This document shows, in pieces, positions 8,297 to 17,277 of a DNA stretch of 64,000 nt (the first letter of the stretch is position 1; every line of letters begins with the position of its first letter). The DNA lies in NCBI RefSeq assembly GCF_024305035.1, contig NZ_JAMWZB010000005.1, forward strand, positions 107,907 to 171,906, written 5' to 3'. Source of the stretch: Algoriphagus sp. GTDB taxonomy: Bacteria > Bacteroidota > Bacteroidia > Cytophagales > Cyclobacteriaceae. Made by a program: the position numbers and the translations under genes. The notes under the pieces were generated by a model. That model had not been told where the DNA came from. It did no database searches and worked only from the letters and a program-made list of their open reading frames with translations.

Positions 8297-8773
8297 CTAT
8301 GAATGACTTAGATTACCAGGACGGTATTTGGCTTGTAGACCAAGAAGAAAATTGCGCAATACCTGATCTCCACAATCTCGGTATTGATGTTGGTCGGGTT
8401 TTCTGAAAAATGCGCTAATTTCATGTTTGCTGATTCGGAATTGTCGCAACCCAAAAATTTCCAACATATCCAAATCTTTAAGATTAAGGGCAATTTTTAG
8501 CTTCCGCAAAATTTGATTGTTGTTGAGCGACTTTTCAGGTGCTGGATCTTCACCTTCTTTTTTGCCCCGCTTTAGAATGATCAGACCATTCAAAAAGGCG
8601 GCTAAAGGCCTATCAAAAAGCGCCTTGAATTCAGGATCATCCTCTTTCTTTAACCAAGCCGAAACGATTGCTCGATCAGCACTTTCCCCTCCTTGTTGAA
8701 AAAGGGAAATCATTTGTTCATCGTTGAAATCAAAGGTGTATCTTATTATCCGAAGAATATCATTATTACTCAT
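8297..8773 (-). CDS. DUF1456 family protein (YehS-like)
   Basis: A 158-residue protein with two tandem copies of the DUF1456 motif: 'NNDILRIIRYTFDFNDEQMISLF' opens the first at residue 3, and 'NNQILRKLKIALNLKD' opens the second near 83. Each copy is followed by a short lysine/aspartate-rich helix and 'FLNGL' or 'FLLGL'. No catalytic residues are known for this family and its function is unknown. No signal peptide is present. It stands alone, divergent from the radical SAM gene. Confidence 0.85.
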   Translation of the reverse strand: MSNNDILRIIRYTFDFNDEQMISLFQQGGESADRAIVSAWLKKEDDPEFKALFDRPLAAFLNGLIILKRGKKEGEDPAPEKSLNNNQILRKLKIALNLKDLDMLEIFGLRQFRISKHEISAFFRKPDQHQYRDCGDQVLRNFLLGLQAKYRPGNLSHS

Positions 8774-8894
8774 ATGCTGTTTTTTTGCAGCTTAAAGATG
8801 GTGATTATCCAAAAGTGATAAAAGGAAAGCTTTCCCTGCCTAAGAAATAAATGCTTAAATGGACGGAATTCCTCCAAACCTTTCCAAATTTGTA

Positions 8895-11087
8895 ATGAAA
8901 AACTCCACTCTCTTGAATCATCAAGTTTTATTCCTTACTCCACCTTTTACGCAGCTCAATACCCCTTATCCTGCCACTGCTTACCTCAAGGGCTACCTGA
9001 AAACATTGGGTCTGCATTCCAGTCAAGCTGATTTAGGTATTGAGGTGATTTTGGCACTTTTCTCCAAAAATGGGCTCCAACGTGTATTTGACACGGTAGA
9101 AAATCATTCCAATTCCCTCTCTGAGAATACAGGTCGCATTTTTAGACTTCGTAAAAAGTATCTAAACACCATCGATCAGGTGATAGCATTTCTTCAGGAC
9201 AAAGATCCGATGTTAGCTTATCGGATCGTGGAGGGCGATTTTTTGCCTCAGGCTAAGCGATTTGAAGAATTGGAAGAATTGGATTGGGCATTTGGTAGCC
9301 TGGGTAGCCGAGACAAGGCTAGGTATTTTTCCACCTTGTATCTGGAAGATTTGGGGGATTTGATCCAGGAAATCATCGATCCCTATTTTGGATTTAGTCG
9401 CTATGGGGAGCGATTGGCTATTTCGGCTAAATCCTTTGACGAGCTTTTTGAAGCGTTGCATCGGCCACCGAGTTTGATTACTGAACTAATGTGGAAAATT
9501 TTAGAGCAAAAAATTCAGGAACATCACCCGGACTCGGTTGCGTTTTCGGTCCCTTTTCCTGGTAATTTATACGGAGCACTTCGTTGTGGACAATACGTAA
9601 AGAAACATCATCCCCACATCAAATTGTGGATGGGGGGAGGCTATCCCAATACGGAGCTTCGCTCGCTCCGAGATCCTAGGATTTTTGATTTTTCGGACTA
9701 TATCACTTTAGATGATGGTGAGGCCCCCGTTCGATTGCTATTGCAGCATCTTGCTGGGGAAATTCCGGTGGAAAAATTAAAGAGAACCTTTATTCGCCAG
9801 CAGGGTCAAGTACGTTTTATTATCAATTCGGAAGTAAAGGATGTCCCTCAGCGTGAGGTGGGCACGCCTGATTATAGTGATTTGAAGCTTCGGGATTACC
9901 TTTCGGTGATAGAAGTTCCCAATCCCATGCATCGGCTTTGGTCAGATGGCCGCTGGAATAAACTGACTTTGGCCCATGGTTGCTATTGGGGGAAATGCAC
10001 CTTTTGCGATATTTCTCTGGATTACATTCAGCGCTATGAGCCTATTAATGCCGGAATCCTTTGTGATCGAATCGAGGAAATCATTGCGCAGACAGGTCAG
10101 ACCGGATTTCATTTTGTCGATGAAGCTGCTCCTCCAGCTTTGATGCGGGACTTGGCGATAGAAATTCTCAGGCGTGGACTGGCTGTTGTTTGGTGGACTA
10201 ATATCCGCTTTGAAAGTAGTTTTTCCGCTGACCTTTGTCGCCTGTTGCGGGCTTCCGGTTGTATTGCAGTTTCAGGAGGACTTGAAGTGGCCTCCGACCG
10301 CTTATTGAAACTGATCAAAAAGGGGGTCACGGTGGCACAAGTAGCTCAAGTATGCAATCACTTTACACAGGCAGGGATTATGGTACATGCCTATCTTATG
10401 TATGGCTTTCCTACCCAGACCGCTCAGGAAACCATTGATTCCCTGGAAATGGTCAGGCAGCTTTTCGAAAAAGGGGTTTTACAGTCTGGATTTTGGCATC
10501 GTTTTGCCTTGACGGCCCATAGTCCGGTGGGTTTAAATCCGGAAAATTTCCAAGTCAAAATCCTTCATCCGGAATTGGGAAGTTTTGCCAACAATGAACT
10601 CGAGCACCAAGATCCCACAGGGGCGGCCCACGACCGGTTTGGTGAGGGATTGAGAACATCACTTTTCAACTACATGCATGGGGTAGGATTTGAGATACCT
10701 TTGGGAAAGTGGTTTGACTCCAAGGTGCCTATCACTTCGATTCCTAAGAATTACATCTCCGGTCAACTGAAATCTGATCGAAATTTTCAACTTAAAGATC
10801 AAACTCGGTTGTTATGGATAGGAGAGTCTCCTGATTTGATTGTTTCAGAGGATGGTGAATCTTGCGACTTGATATTTTCTTCCAAAAATGAGGATTTGGC
10901 ATTGGAGCTTCCGCTTGAATTCGGTCACTGGGTTAAGGAGTTTTTGGATCAGGTCAGTTATCAAAAACCGCTTCAGCAATTCCGCCAGATTAAGTTGAGC
11001 TATTCGGAAAAATTTGGAGATTTTGAAGAACTGATAGCCTCGGAGATTTGGGAAATTCTCTGCGAGCAAGGGCTTTTGCTGATTTGA
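8895..11087 (+). CDS. Cobalamin-binding-type radical SAM protein
   Basis: A 730-residue protein from the ATG at 8895 (an upstream in-frame ATG at 8859 is possible). The N-terminal third begins 'VLFLTPPFTQLNTPYPATAYLKGYL', the usual opening of B12-binding-domain radical SAM proteins, and 'LWMGGGYPNTEL' near 250 fits the Rossmann-like cobalamin domain. The iron-sulphur motif is 'CYWGKCTFC' (Cys363, Cys368, Cys371), spaced C-x4-C-x2-C instead of the usual C-x3-C-x2-C. The radical SAM barrel follows ('GGLEVASDRLL', 'YLMYGFPTQT'). The reaction is unknown. It lies 23 bp upstream of the PycTM-like gene. Confidence 0.82.
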   Translation: MKNSTLLNHQVLFLTPPFTQLNTPYPATAYLKGYLKTLGLHSSQADLGIEVILALFSKNGLQRVFDTVENHSNSLSENTGRIFRLRKKYLNTIDQVIAFLQDKDPMLAYRIVEGDFLPQAKRFEELEELDWAFGSLGSRDKARYFSTLYLEDLGDLIQEIIDPYFGFSRYGERLAISAKSFDELFEALHRPPSLITELMWKILEQKIQEHHPDSVAFSVPFPGNLYGALRCGQYVKKHHPHIKLWMGGGYPNTELRSLRDPRIFDFSDYITLDDGEAPVRLLLQHLAGEIPVEKLKRTFIRQQGQVRFIINSEVKDVPQREVGTPDYSDLKLRDYLSVIEVPNPMHRLWSDGRWNKLTLAHGCYWGKCTFCDISLDYIQRYEPINAGILCDRIEEIIAQTGQTGFHFVDEAAPPALMRDLAIEILRRGLAVVWWTNIRFESSFSADLCRLLRASGCIAVSGGLEVASDRLLKLIKKGVTVAQVAQVCNHFTQAGIMVHAYLMYGFPTQTAQETIDSLEMVRQLFEKGVLQSGFWHRFALTAHSPVGLNPENFQVKILHPELGSFANNELEHQDPTGAAHDRFGEGLRTSLFNYMHGVGFEIPLGKWFDSKVPITSIPKNYISGQLKSDRNFQLKDQTRLLWIGESPDLIVSEDGESCDLIFSSKNEDLALELPLEFGHWVKEFLDQVSYQKPLQQFRQIKLSYSEKFGDFEELIASEIWEILCEQGLLLI

Positions 11088-11110
11088 AAATTCAGTTGAA
11101 ATTCAAAAAA

Positions 11111-11710
11111 ATGATTAATTTCAAAACTATTCCCACCAAAACTATGGACGTTCAGATTTTTGAAAAACAGAAAGCAGAAAAGACATCCCGAGAGCGACAG
11201 ACGTTCTATCGAGTGACTTTTAATAATAATGCGCAGTTGCTTAAAATTGCCGATAATAAGGCTAATATTATCATATCCATCAATGCTTTGGTGATTTCGT
11301 CTATGGTCGCACTGATTGGTTTTGGGTCTGTTGCGCAGCAATTGGATGTGGGGAATCTAGTAAATTTAATTCCGATTATGCTGTTTATTTTGACATGCTT
11401 AAGTTCCACGATTTTGGCAGTTCAAGCTGCAAAGCCCAAAATAGTGGGGAAACCTACCGGAGGATCGACTGAAAAGCATTCCTTGATCTTTTTTGGTTCG
11501 GTTTCTTATTTGAGCAAAGATCAATATCTCGCCCAATTACGGGATACGATGAACTCTAGGGGGGAAATTATGGATCAAATGTCCACCTCCCTGTATTACC
11601 AGAGTATGGTGTTAAATCGAAAATATAAATTACTCCGACAGGCTTATCAAGCATTTATGCTTGGTCTGATTTTAGGTGTGCTGGCATTTCTGATTCAGCT
11701 TTTGGGCTGA
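11111..11710 (+). CDS. Membrane protein resembling Pycsar effector (PycTM, formerly DUF5706)
   Basis: A 199-residue protein (start at 11111; a GTG-type upstream extension overlapping the radical SAM gene and an ATG at 11144 are alternatives). It has an N-terminal amphipathic stretch, then 'NAQLLKIADNKANIIISINALVIS' leading into TM1 (about 52-72), TM2 (about 84-105), a cytoplasmic loop, and TM3 near the C-terminus (178-198). The 'ADNKAN...SIN' signature is what I recall from the PycTM domain of Pycsar anti-phage effectors and from HD-domain proteins. No pyrimidine cyclase gene is adjacent. Its function may be housekeeping. Confidence 0.65.
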   Translation: MINFKTIPTKTMDVQIFEKQKAEKTSRERQTFYRVTFNNNAQLLKIADNKANIIISINALVISSMVALIGFGSVAQQLDVGNLVNLIPIMLFILTCLSSTILAVQAAKPKIVGKPTGGSTEKHSLIFFGSVSYLSKDQYLAQLRDTMNSRGEIMDQMSTSLYYQSMVLNRKYKLLRQAYQAFMLGLILGVLAFLIQLLG

Positions 11711-11715
11711 TTTTA

Positions 11716-13938
11716 TTAATTTTTGTGGACTCGGATTTCCACTCTTCGGTCCTGATCGTATGAGCCTGAGGTGCTCTTTCGTTGGATTAACCCTCCTTCT
11801 TGAATAGAAATTCGGTCCTGGTTGATTTCCAATTCATCAACCAGGAATTTTTTCACTTCCTGAACCCGCTTTTCAATCAATTTGAGGTTGTATGAAAGAG
11901 TCCCGGTATGGTCTGCAAATCCTTTGAGTTGAATTAGAAAATCCTCCTGTAGAGGTAAATCTAGGATAAACTGATTTATCTTTTCCTTTTCTTCTTCACT
12001 TAGCTTTTCTTGGTTGATTTCAAAATAGCTGTCGTGGATAAGTGTATTTACTAGCGCTATGTTCTTCATCTTTTTGACGACTGTATCAATTTTCACAGGC
12101 TGATTTTGAAGACTGTCGATCAAAAGGGAGTCCCGTTGGATTTTATCCAAAAGAAGTGAATCCAGCACGACATATTCTTTGTTGACCCCAATGGAATCAG
12201 GCCTTCTATCCGAAGAAACAGCCGATGTGGCTGCTGCCGCTCCACCCAATAGCAAGGCGTCCCTTAACATTCGATTTCGGCTGTTTTCATCCAAATTATT
12301 GGTTTCAATTGTACGCGTCTCTTTTTCCGAAAAGGTTTCCCGGATGAGTTCTGAAGTGCCTGAATTTTGATTTTCAGTGGGCCTAGTTGGATTGGCCAAA
12401 CTGGAGATTGCCAGGATTAAAACTGAATCCCGTTTTGCCTGGGTTTGGAGCATTTCGATGCGGAGTTTGTTTAGTTCAGATTCCATTTCTGATCTACTGA
12501 CCATTTCGGGTGAATGGATTGCCAAACTGCTATCTTCTAGGGAGAAGACTCTTGCCGGGAGCCTTGAATAGTCCAAAAGAAATGGAGGGTTTTCTTCAGA
12601 TAAGGAATCTAAGGTTAAATTAAGGTTGGATAACAAGCGATCATTATTACTTTTAAGGGAGTCAAGTTGTTGCAATTGATTGGTCAACTGGCGCTGCTTT
12701 TCAGTCAAAGAATCTCTTTGGGATTGTTTGAGAGAATCTGCCAAAAGAGTGTCAGCTAAGATTAATTGCTCAAATAGTTGGAGACTGTTCAAAGCAGTTG
12801 AAATGCTGTCCCGCTTGTCAATTAATGAGTCTTGTGCGATCTTCAGGTCCACTCTTTCCTTCAATTTGGTGGAATCAAGACTTGTTTTTTTAGGTTTTCC
12901 TGCTGGAACTGGAATGCCTGAGTAATAGGGATTGATCCTGAAAGTTTCGTTTTGACCAAGGGTATCTTTGGAATTTTCTGTGCCTGTTTTTTCTTCGGTT
13001 TTCTTGATTTTAACTTCGTATCGCTGCGTGATCGTGGGAAAATTGAAGGCCTGTTTCTTGGCACCAAAACTAAATTTGATCCCGAAACCATGGTAGATGT
13101 ACCAGTCATTTCGCCCGTTGGGATTTCCGCGATAGGGTTGTTCCCTTATCGGGCGATTCTCTCCCGGTCTGGCAGCATATTCCTGAAAACTTGATTGGTA
13201 ATTTACCTTGTACCTACCCGAAACATCATCCAAAAAATCGGTAAAAGCATAGTTGAATGTGGATTGGGCAAAAAGCTCCACTTGTGGTGTAACTCGAACT
13301 CGTAATCCCATTCCAAAATTTGTATAAGGGGTTAGGTTTCGGTAGGAGCTTTCCCGTTCAGTAGTTAATGGATTCAGTTTGGTTTCAAACACCCCGTCGG
13401 TTTGGGGTTGATGAGTATCGTATAGGTATCGATTTCCATTTTCATCAAGAAGGTCCCCTCTGACTTCAAAGTGTTGAAGACCTCCTCCGAAAGTCAAATA
13501 GGGGGCAAAGAATGATTTTCCAGCCAGTAACCAGTTATTGTCTGGCTTGACTACCAAAGACAATCCCGCATCCACCAATCGGGTTTGGAAATTTAAGGCC
13601 CGGTCAAAATTTCGGGTTGGATTCAGGTAAGTTCCATCGTTTTGGACAAAGCGGTCTGAGGAGCCAAATTGGTAGGTTCCGGCAGAAAGCATTAATCCGG
13701 TGGAAGGGCTAAGCGCATACTCCAAAGACGCTTGATATGACCATTCCGGAGCATAGTTTTGATGTCTTTTGTACCAATTCGGTAAATCATCCAATGATTC
13801 CAAACCAAATGGTTGGATATCACCGTAATAATTGGTGGTACCCGTACTGATGCCCAATCGCCATTTATAGCCATGAAGCTGCGCGAAGGCTGAATAAACC
13901 GAGCTGGAAAGGAGTAAGGTGAGTAATAACTTTTTCAT
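11716..13938 (-). CDS. Outer-membrane barrel protein with coiled coil and C-terminal OmpA domain
   Basis: A 740-residue protein with a signal peptide (AFAQ at 17-20). Residues 22-290 look like the DUF6089-type porin-like barrel ('RLGISTGTTNYYGDIQP'). A long low-complexity/coiled segment (about 360-560) is rich in Ser, Asp, Leu and Gln and ends in a short Ala-rich stretch ('GGAAAATSAV'). The C-terminal ~110 residues are an OmpA-like peptidoglycan-binding domain ('LKGFADHTG...RRVEIRV'). It likely anchors the outer membrane to the cell wall. It converges on the PycTM-like gene with a 5-bp gap. Confidence 0.82.
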   Translation of the reverse strand: MKKLLLTLLLSSSVYSAFAQLHGYKWRLGISTGTTNYYGDIQPFGLESLDDLPNWYKRHQNYAPEWSYQASLEYALSPSTGLMLSAGTYQFGSSDRFVQNDGTYLNPTRNFDRALNFQTRLVDAGLSLVVKPDNNWLLAGKSFFAPYLTFGGGLQHFEVRGDLLDENGNRYLYDTHQPQTDGVFETKLNPLTTERESSYRNLTPYTNFGMGLRVRVTPQVELFAQSTFNYAFTDFLDDVSGRYKVNYQSSFQEYAARPGENRPIREQPYRGNPNGRNDWYIYHGFGIKFSFGAKKQAFNFPTITQRYEVKIKKTEEKTGTENSKDTLGQNETFRINPYYSGIPVPAGKPKKTSLDSTKLKERVDLKIAQDSLIDKRDSISTALNSLQLFEQLILADTLLADSLKQSQRDSLTEKQRQLTNQLQQLDSLKSNNDRLLSNLNLTLDSLSEENPPFLLDYSRLPARVFSLEDSSLAIHSPEMVSRSEMESELNKLRIEMLQTQAKRDSVLILAISSLANPTRPTENQNSGTSELIRETFSEKETRTIETNNLDENSRNRMLRDALLLGGAAAATSAVSSDRRPDSIGVNKEYVVLDSLLLDKIQRDSLLIDSLQNQPVKIDTVVKKMKNIALVNTLIHDSYFEINQEKLSEEEKEKINQFILDLPLQEDFLIQLKGFADHTGTLSYNLKLIEKRVQEVKKFLVDELEINQDRISIQEGGLIQRKSTSGSYDQDRRVEIRVHKN

Positions 13939-13973
13939 TGATCTACATTTTCTTTTGAAGCGGTCATCACTCC

Positions 13974-15137
13974 CTATTTATTTCCCAAGCCCAACCAAAT
14001 CCTGAAATCCGCACTGATGCCGATGTAGGGATGGATACTTCGGTTTTTTGTGCCATCCATTTGATTGGTAGTCAAGAAGGAAGCTCCTGCGTTAATTCTG
14101 AAAAAGCGAAAGACATTGTACCCAAGTCCTGCATAAATTGGCCGGTTGAAAATTGGTCCCGTAATTCGTTCATTTTGAGAATTTTCCAAATTTCCAGAAA
14201 TAAATACCCCTGTGGAAAGGGTAAGATTATTCATAAATCGGTTAAATGCCCGGTTCCCGAGCGGGAAAGACAAACCTGCATAGGGGCTACTGACAAATTC
14301 CCGATCTGGTAAGCCTTCCGTTAGCATGATGGCACCATATCCCGCATTCAAGGTTAAGGAATTGGGCTTTTTCTCACTTGGATAGTTTTTAAATTCCAAT
14401 TCATCCACTTGCACTAACATATGAGGACTTAGGTACTGGTCAACTTCGGTTTGAAGGGTCGACTCCAGTGCATTCAAATATTCCAGGGCATAAGAGGCTC
14501 GGGCATTTTCCTCCTCTTTCAAATCGGGAAGGTTGAGTTTAGCGTTTTTGAGCTTGAGCTTTTTGCCTTGCTCTAGCTTATTTTTCACCAGATCGCTGAA
14601 TCCTCCAAACGCTTTTCCATTCGGCAATTCAAAATAATAGGCTCCCTCTTCCACCAGTTGGTTGAGGCGGCTCAGAATCATTTCCTGAGAATCCAAAAAT
14701 TTGATTTTGCCTTTTCGAATCGTAGTAACTGTGCTGAGATAGGTTTGTATATTTTTAAAAATCAAAGCACGAACCTCCTGCATTTGCTGTTCTCCCGCCT
14801 TTTGATAAAAGCTAAACGTCAGATGATATTCATCACTGGACCGGAGCGGATCCGAAACCAACAATTGATAAGAGAGATCTTGGTAGCCAAAAGGAGTTTT
14901 CCACTGGTAATCGTAGCCTTTGGATTCACTTTTGTTGGATGGGTAAATCCTGACTTTTACCAGTTCAATGCCTTCTGGAATGGCTCCTTGGATGTAAAAT
15001 GATTCTTCAGAGGGGAGTGGATTTCCGCCATTGAGTTTCTGTTGAACGACATCCAGACTGATCGAGGAAATTTGGCCTTTGGAATGAAAAATGACCAGAA
15101 ATAGAAGAAGAAAAAGCGGGTAGATTCTTGCCTGCAT
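13974..15137 (-). CDS. Exported protein of unknown function, probable outer-membrane C-terminus
   Basis: A 387-residue protein from the ATG at 15137, which gives a clean signal peptide (hydrophobic core then HSKGQ); the upstream in-frame start at 15173 is less likely. The middle (about 130-240) is lysine-rich and helical. The last ~120 residues have alternating hydrophobic strands and glycine-aromatic turns ('YAGLGYNVFRFFRINAGASFLT'), suggesting a small beta-barrel or barrel-like end. I do not recognise a family. It sits 35 bp upstream of the OmpA-domain gene on the same strand, so the two may be co-transcribed. Confidence 0.65.
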   Translation of the reverse strand: MQARIYPLFLLLFLVIFHSKGQISSISLDVVQQKLNGGNPLPSEESFYIQGAIPEGIELVKVRIYPSNKSESKGYDYQWKTPFGYQDLSYQLLVSDPLRSSDEYHLTFSFYQKAGEQQMQEVRALIFKNIQTYLSTVTTIRKGKIKFLDSQEMILSRLNQLVEEGAYYFELPNGKAFGGFSDLVKNKLEQGKKLKLKNAKLNLPDLKEEENARASYALEYLNALESTLQTEVDQYLSPHMLVQVDELEFKNYPSEKKPNSLTLNAGYGAIMLTEGLPDREFVSSPYAGLSFPLGNRAFNRFMNNLTLSTGVFISGNLENSQNERITGPIFNRPIYAGLGYNVFRFFRINAGASFLTTNQMDGTKNRSIHPYIGISADFRIWLGLGNK

Positions 15138-15215
15138 AGGAATTGGGTTCAGGTTTTGACAAAATAAAAACATAGATAGATAACTAAAAAAACACTCTTA
15201 TAGTTCAAAAAAATG

Positions 15216-15412
15216 TAAATTTGGGATGGATGTAAACAATAGTATTTTGTTGTTATGGGTAAATTTTGAAGTTGAAAATTCTGTTTTGATATCTATCGAT
15301 AATACATATCAAAATAAAATCCCGAATGTTATGCATTTATTTTTGAATTCGTTAAAAAGCGGATATTCCTCTAAAAGGAATAAAAAAGACCGCAAAAGCG
15401 GCCTTTTTTTTT
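15216..15412 (+). ncRNA. Candidate short transcript (TAnnTTTG box to terminator)
   Basis: A perfect -7 box TAAATTTG (15216-15223) lies on the plus strand and is followed about 180 bp later by a strong plus-strand terminator. No TTG is seen at the expected -33 spacing. A 62-codon ORF from 15226 spans it, but its C-terminus is the terminator itself and it looks non-coding. Support is positional only. Confidence 0.25.
15388..15412. terminator. Bidirectional intrinsic terminator
   Basis: GACCGC-AAAA-GCGGCC (15388-15403; one G-T pair) is flanked by A6 on the left and T9 on the right. It can end the SIMPL gene on the minus strand and any transcript entering from the left on the plus strand. Confidence 0.8.
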
Positions 15413-16106
15413 AGTAAGTGTATTTGACATAAACACGTTTTTCTACGCGTTGTTCATCGGATTCTATCAAGGTATCGGCCTGTTCAGCCATCGTGTTGGT
15501 TGCACGCAGTTTTATCGTAGGAAAGATCGGCCTTGGCGTATCCATACTAACGTGATGGACTCTAATACTACGGATATTAAGTGTTTCGGCAATTAAGCGA
15601 GCCCGACTTTCTGCATTTTTCAAAGCTTCGGTGAGCAAGGTGTTTTCCAGTGATTTTTGAGTTGCTTCTGAAATTTGGAAGCCTAACTGAAAACTCATAT
15701 CTCCGGCAGAATTGATGGCTTCGATGATTTTTTGAAGGTCTTCATTGGTACTTGAGGTGACAATTCGCAGGCTTTGACGAGCCACAAAGCCACTATCTCG
15801 ACTAGTTCCACTGCGATAAATTCTGTTGATATCTACCGAGTAATTATCGGCAATCAACTTATAATCCCGAACTTTCGCTTTTTTAAGTTCGTCTGCCAAT
15901 TTTTGAGTTTTGGTATTGAGAACTTTGCTGGCATCGACGACTTTCATCGCTTTTTCCTCCAGATTGATCATCAGAACCGCTTCATCGGGATTTACCATCC
16001 GCAGGCTGTAGCCTTCTACTTCGATTAAAGGAATTTGCTCCAATTGTTGAGCATAGGAAAACGCGGAGATCATTACCGCAGCGATCAGGGAAAATAAAGA
16101 TTTCAT
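15411..16106 (-). CDS. SIMPL-domain (DUF541, YggE-like) periplasmic protein
   Basis: A 231-residue protein with a signal peptide ending at FSYAQ (about residue 20). The body matches the SIMPL/DUF541 layout: a periodic beta-alpha region with 'KLADELKKAKVRDYKLIADNYSV', a middle 'AINSAGDMSFQLGFQIS', and 'EALKNAESRARLIAETLNIR', the most conserved helix. The family is periplasmic or outer-membrane associated; proposed roles include protection from oxidative stress, but a molecular activity is not established. It ends in the terminator at 15388-15412. Confidence 0.85.
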   Translation of the reverse strand: MKSLFSLIAAVMISAFSYAQQLEQIPLIEVEGYSLRMVNPDEAVLMINLEEKAMKVVDASKVLNTKTQKLADELKKAKVRDYKLIADNYSVDINRIYRSGTSRDSGFVARQSLRIVTSSTNEDLQKIIEAINSAGDMSFQLGFQISEATQKSLENTLLTEALKNAESRARLIAETLNIRSIRVHHVSMDTPRPIFPTIKLRATNTMAEQADTLIESDEQRVEKRVYVKYTY

Positions 16107-16204
16107 AAAATTTGTGTTTAGCAGGTTTATTCTAAAGTCAAAGGACGAACCAAAGTGATGTTCCGCTGCTGAGTTTTCTTAAAATTAGGGAAAATTAAGA
16201 GATT

Positions 16205-17182
16205 TTAATTTTCTGGGTTTTTCCATTTGATCACTTCCATCAGTGCTGTTTCCGGTCCTCCACCTCGATTTTTAGAGCCCGCAGCGACCCAAATTTTTTC
16301 ATCGTAATAAACTACGCCCGTACCATGCCTTCCTTGCCCTAAATTGGGTAAGGTGCTCCAGGTTCCGGTTTCTGTATTGAGAACTTCCACCTCGGAATGG
16401 GCTGACTCTTGACTGGCACTTTCTCCATTCAGAACAATGAGGTATTTTCCGACTCCCAAATTGGAATTACCTGCCCGTTTGGTGGGGATTTTTTCATTCT
16501 CTGTTTTCCATGTATGGGTTTTGAAATCGTAATAATCTACGGCGCCAACTGTGTTTTCCAGTACTTTCCCGATGGCAGCATGGGAAGTTCGTCCACCAGC
16601 CAAATAGAGTTTGTCCTTCACTATTGCTGCGCTGATATGATCTCTTGGGCGGGGAGCATCTGGGAGAACAGTCCATGTTCCCGTTTTAGGATCAAACTCA
16701 TCTAGCCAAGGGACAAAACCTTCATAATGCCCGTCAATGATTCCTCCTGCCAAATAGATTTTATTTTGATACACGGCCACCCCGGCTGAACCCCGAAGTC
16801 TTTCTTTTGGAATTTTTGGGCCGTTTCGCCATTCTTTTTTCGCGGGATTAAAAATGAGAATATCTTCAATAGGTGTTTCATGAGGGTAGTTTCCGGTAAA
16901 GGCTCCCAAAATCCAGATTTCATCCTCGTAAGCAATTGCTTGAAAATGACTTATTTCCATTGGAGCACTCGCGATGGCATTCCAGGAATTCGTTTTGGGA
17001 TCATATTGGTCTACAGGGCGTTCACCTCGACCCCCGATGAGGTAAAATTTCCCATTACATTCCACAAAGGAGTTTTCATGGCGGGCTGTAGCTTCGGATT
17101 TGGGAATGACAATATTCCATTCTTGCTGAGCGAGTAAAGGAAAAGAGAGTAGCAGGGGAACTAGTAGGAAATAGGCTTTCAT
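16205..17182 (-). CDS. Exported Kelch-repeat protein
   Basis: A 325-residue protein from the ATG at 17182; starting at 17227 would put 15 residues before the signal peptide (LLLSFPLLAQ). Five to six Kelch blades are recognisable by 'LIGG', 'LGAF', 'LAGG', 'LAGG', 'LNGE' and 'AAGS' turns, each followed by a Tyr/Trp-containing 'YDPKTNSW'-type strand. It would fold as a beta-propeller. No enzymatic signature is visible; binding of sugar or protein is the usual guess. It is transcribed toward the SIMPL gene. Confidence 0.82.
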   Translation of the reverse strand: MKAYFLLVPLLLSFPLLAQQEWNIVIPKSEATARHENSFVECNGKFYLIGGRGERPVDQYDPKTNSWNAIASAPMEISHFQAIAYEDEIWILGAFTGNYPHETPIEDILIFNPAKKEWRNGPKIPKERLRGSAGVAVYQNKIYLAGGIIDGHYEGFVPWLDEFDPKTGTWTVLPDAPRPRDHISAAIVKDKLYLAGGRTSHAAIGKVLENTVGAVDYYDFKTHTWKTENEKIPTKRAGNSNLGVGKYLIVLNGESASQESAHSEVEVLNTETGTWSTLPNLGQGRHGTGVVYYDEKIWVAAGSKNRGGGPETALMEVIKWKNPEN

Positions 17183-17248
17183 CGGGAAGTGGATATTTTG
17201 CTTTAAGTTAGGAAAATGATCTAACATCCAATTTGAACCAACAAAAAA

Positions 17249-17273
17249 ACCACGAGGCGAGTCGTGGTTTTTT
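17249..17273 (-). terminator. Terminator of the aromatic amino acid operon
   Basis: ACCACGA (17249-17255) pairs with TCGTGGT (17262-17268), with A and T runs on either side. For the minus strand the stem is followed by seven T. It lies beyond the tandem repeats downstream of tyrA. It may also act on the plus strand. Confidence 0.8.
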
Positions 17274-17277
17274 CTGG

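Noticed and set aside
15226..15414. 62-codon plus-strand ORF
   Set aside because: Its last codons are the terminator, its start lies at or before the predicted transcription start, and the composition is not protein-like; kept only as a candidate RNA region.
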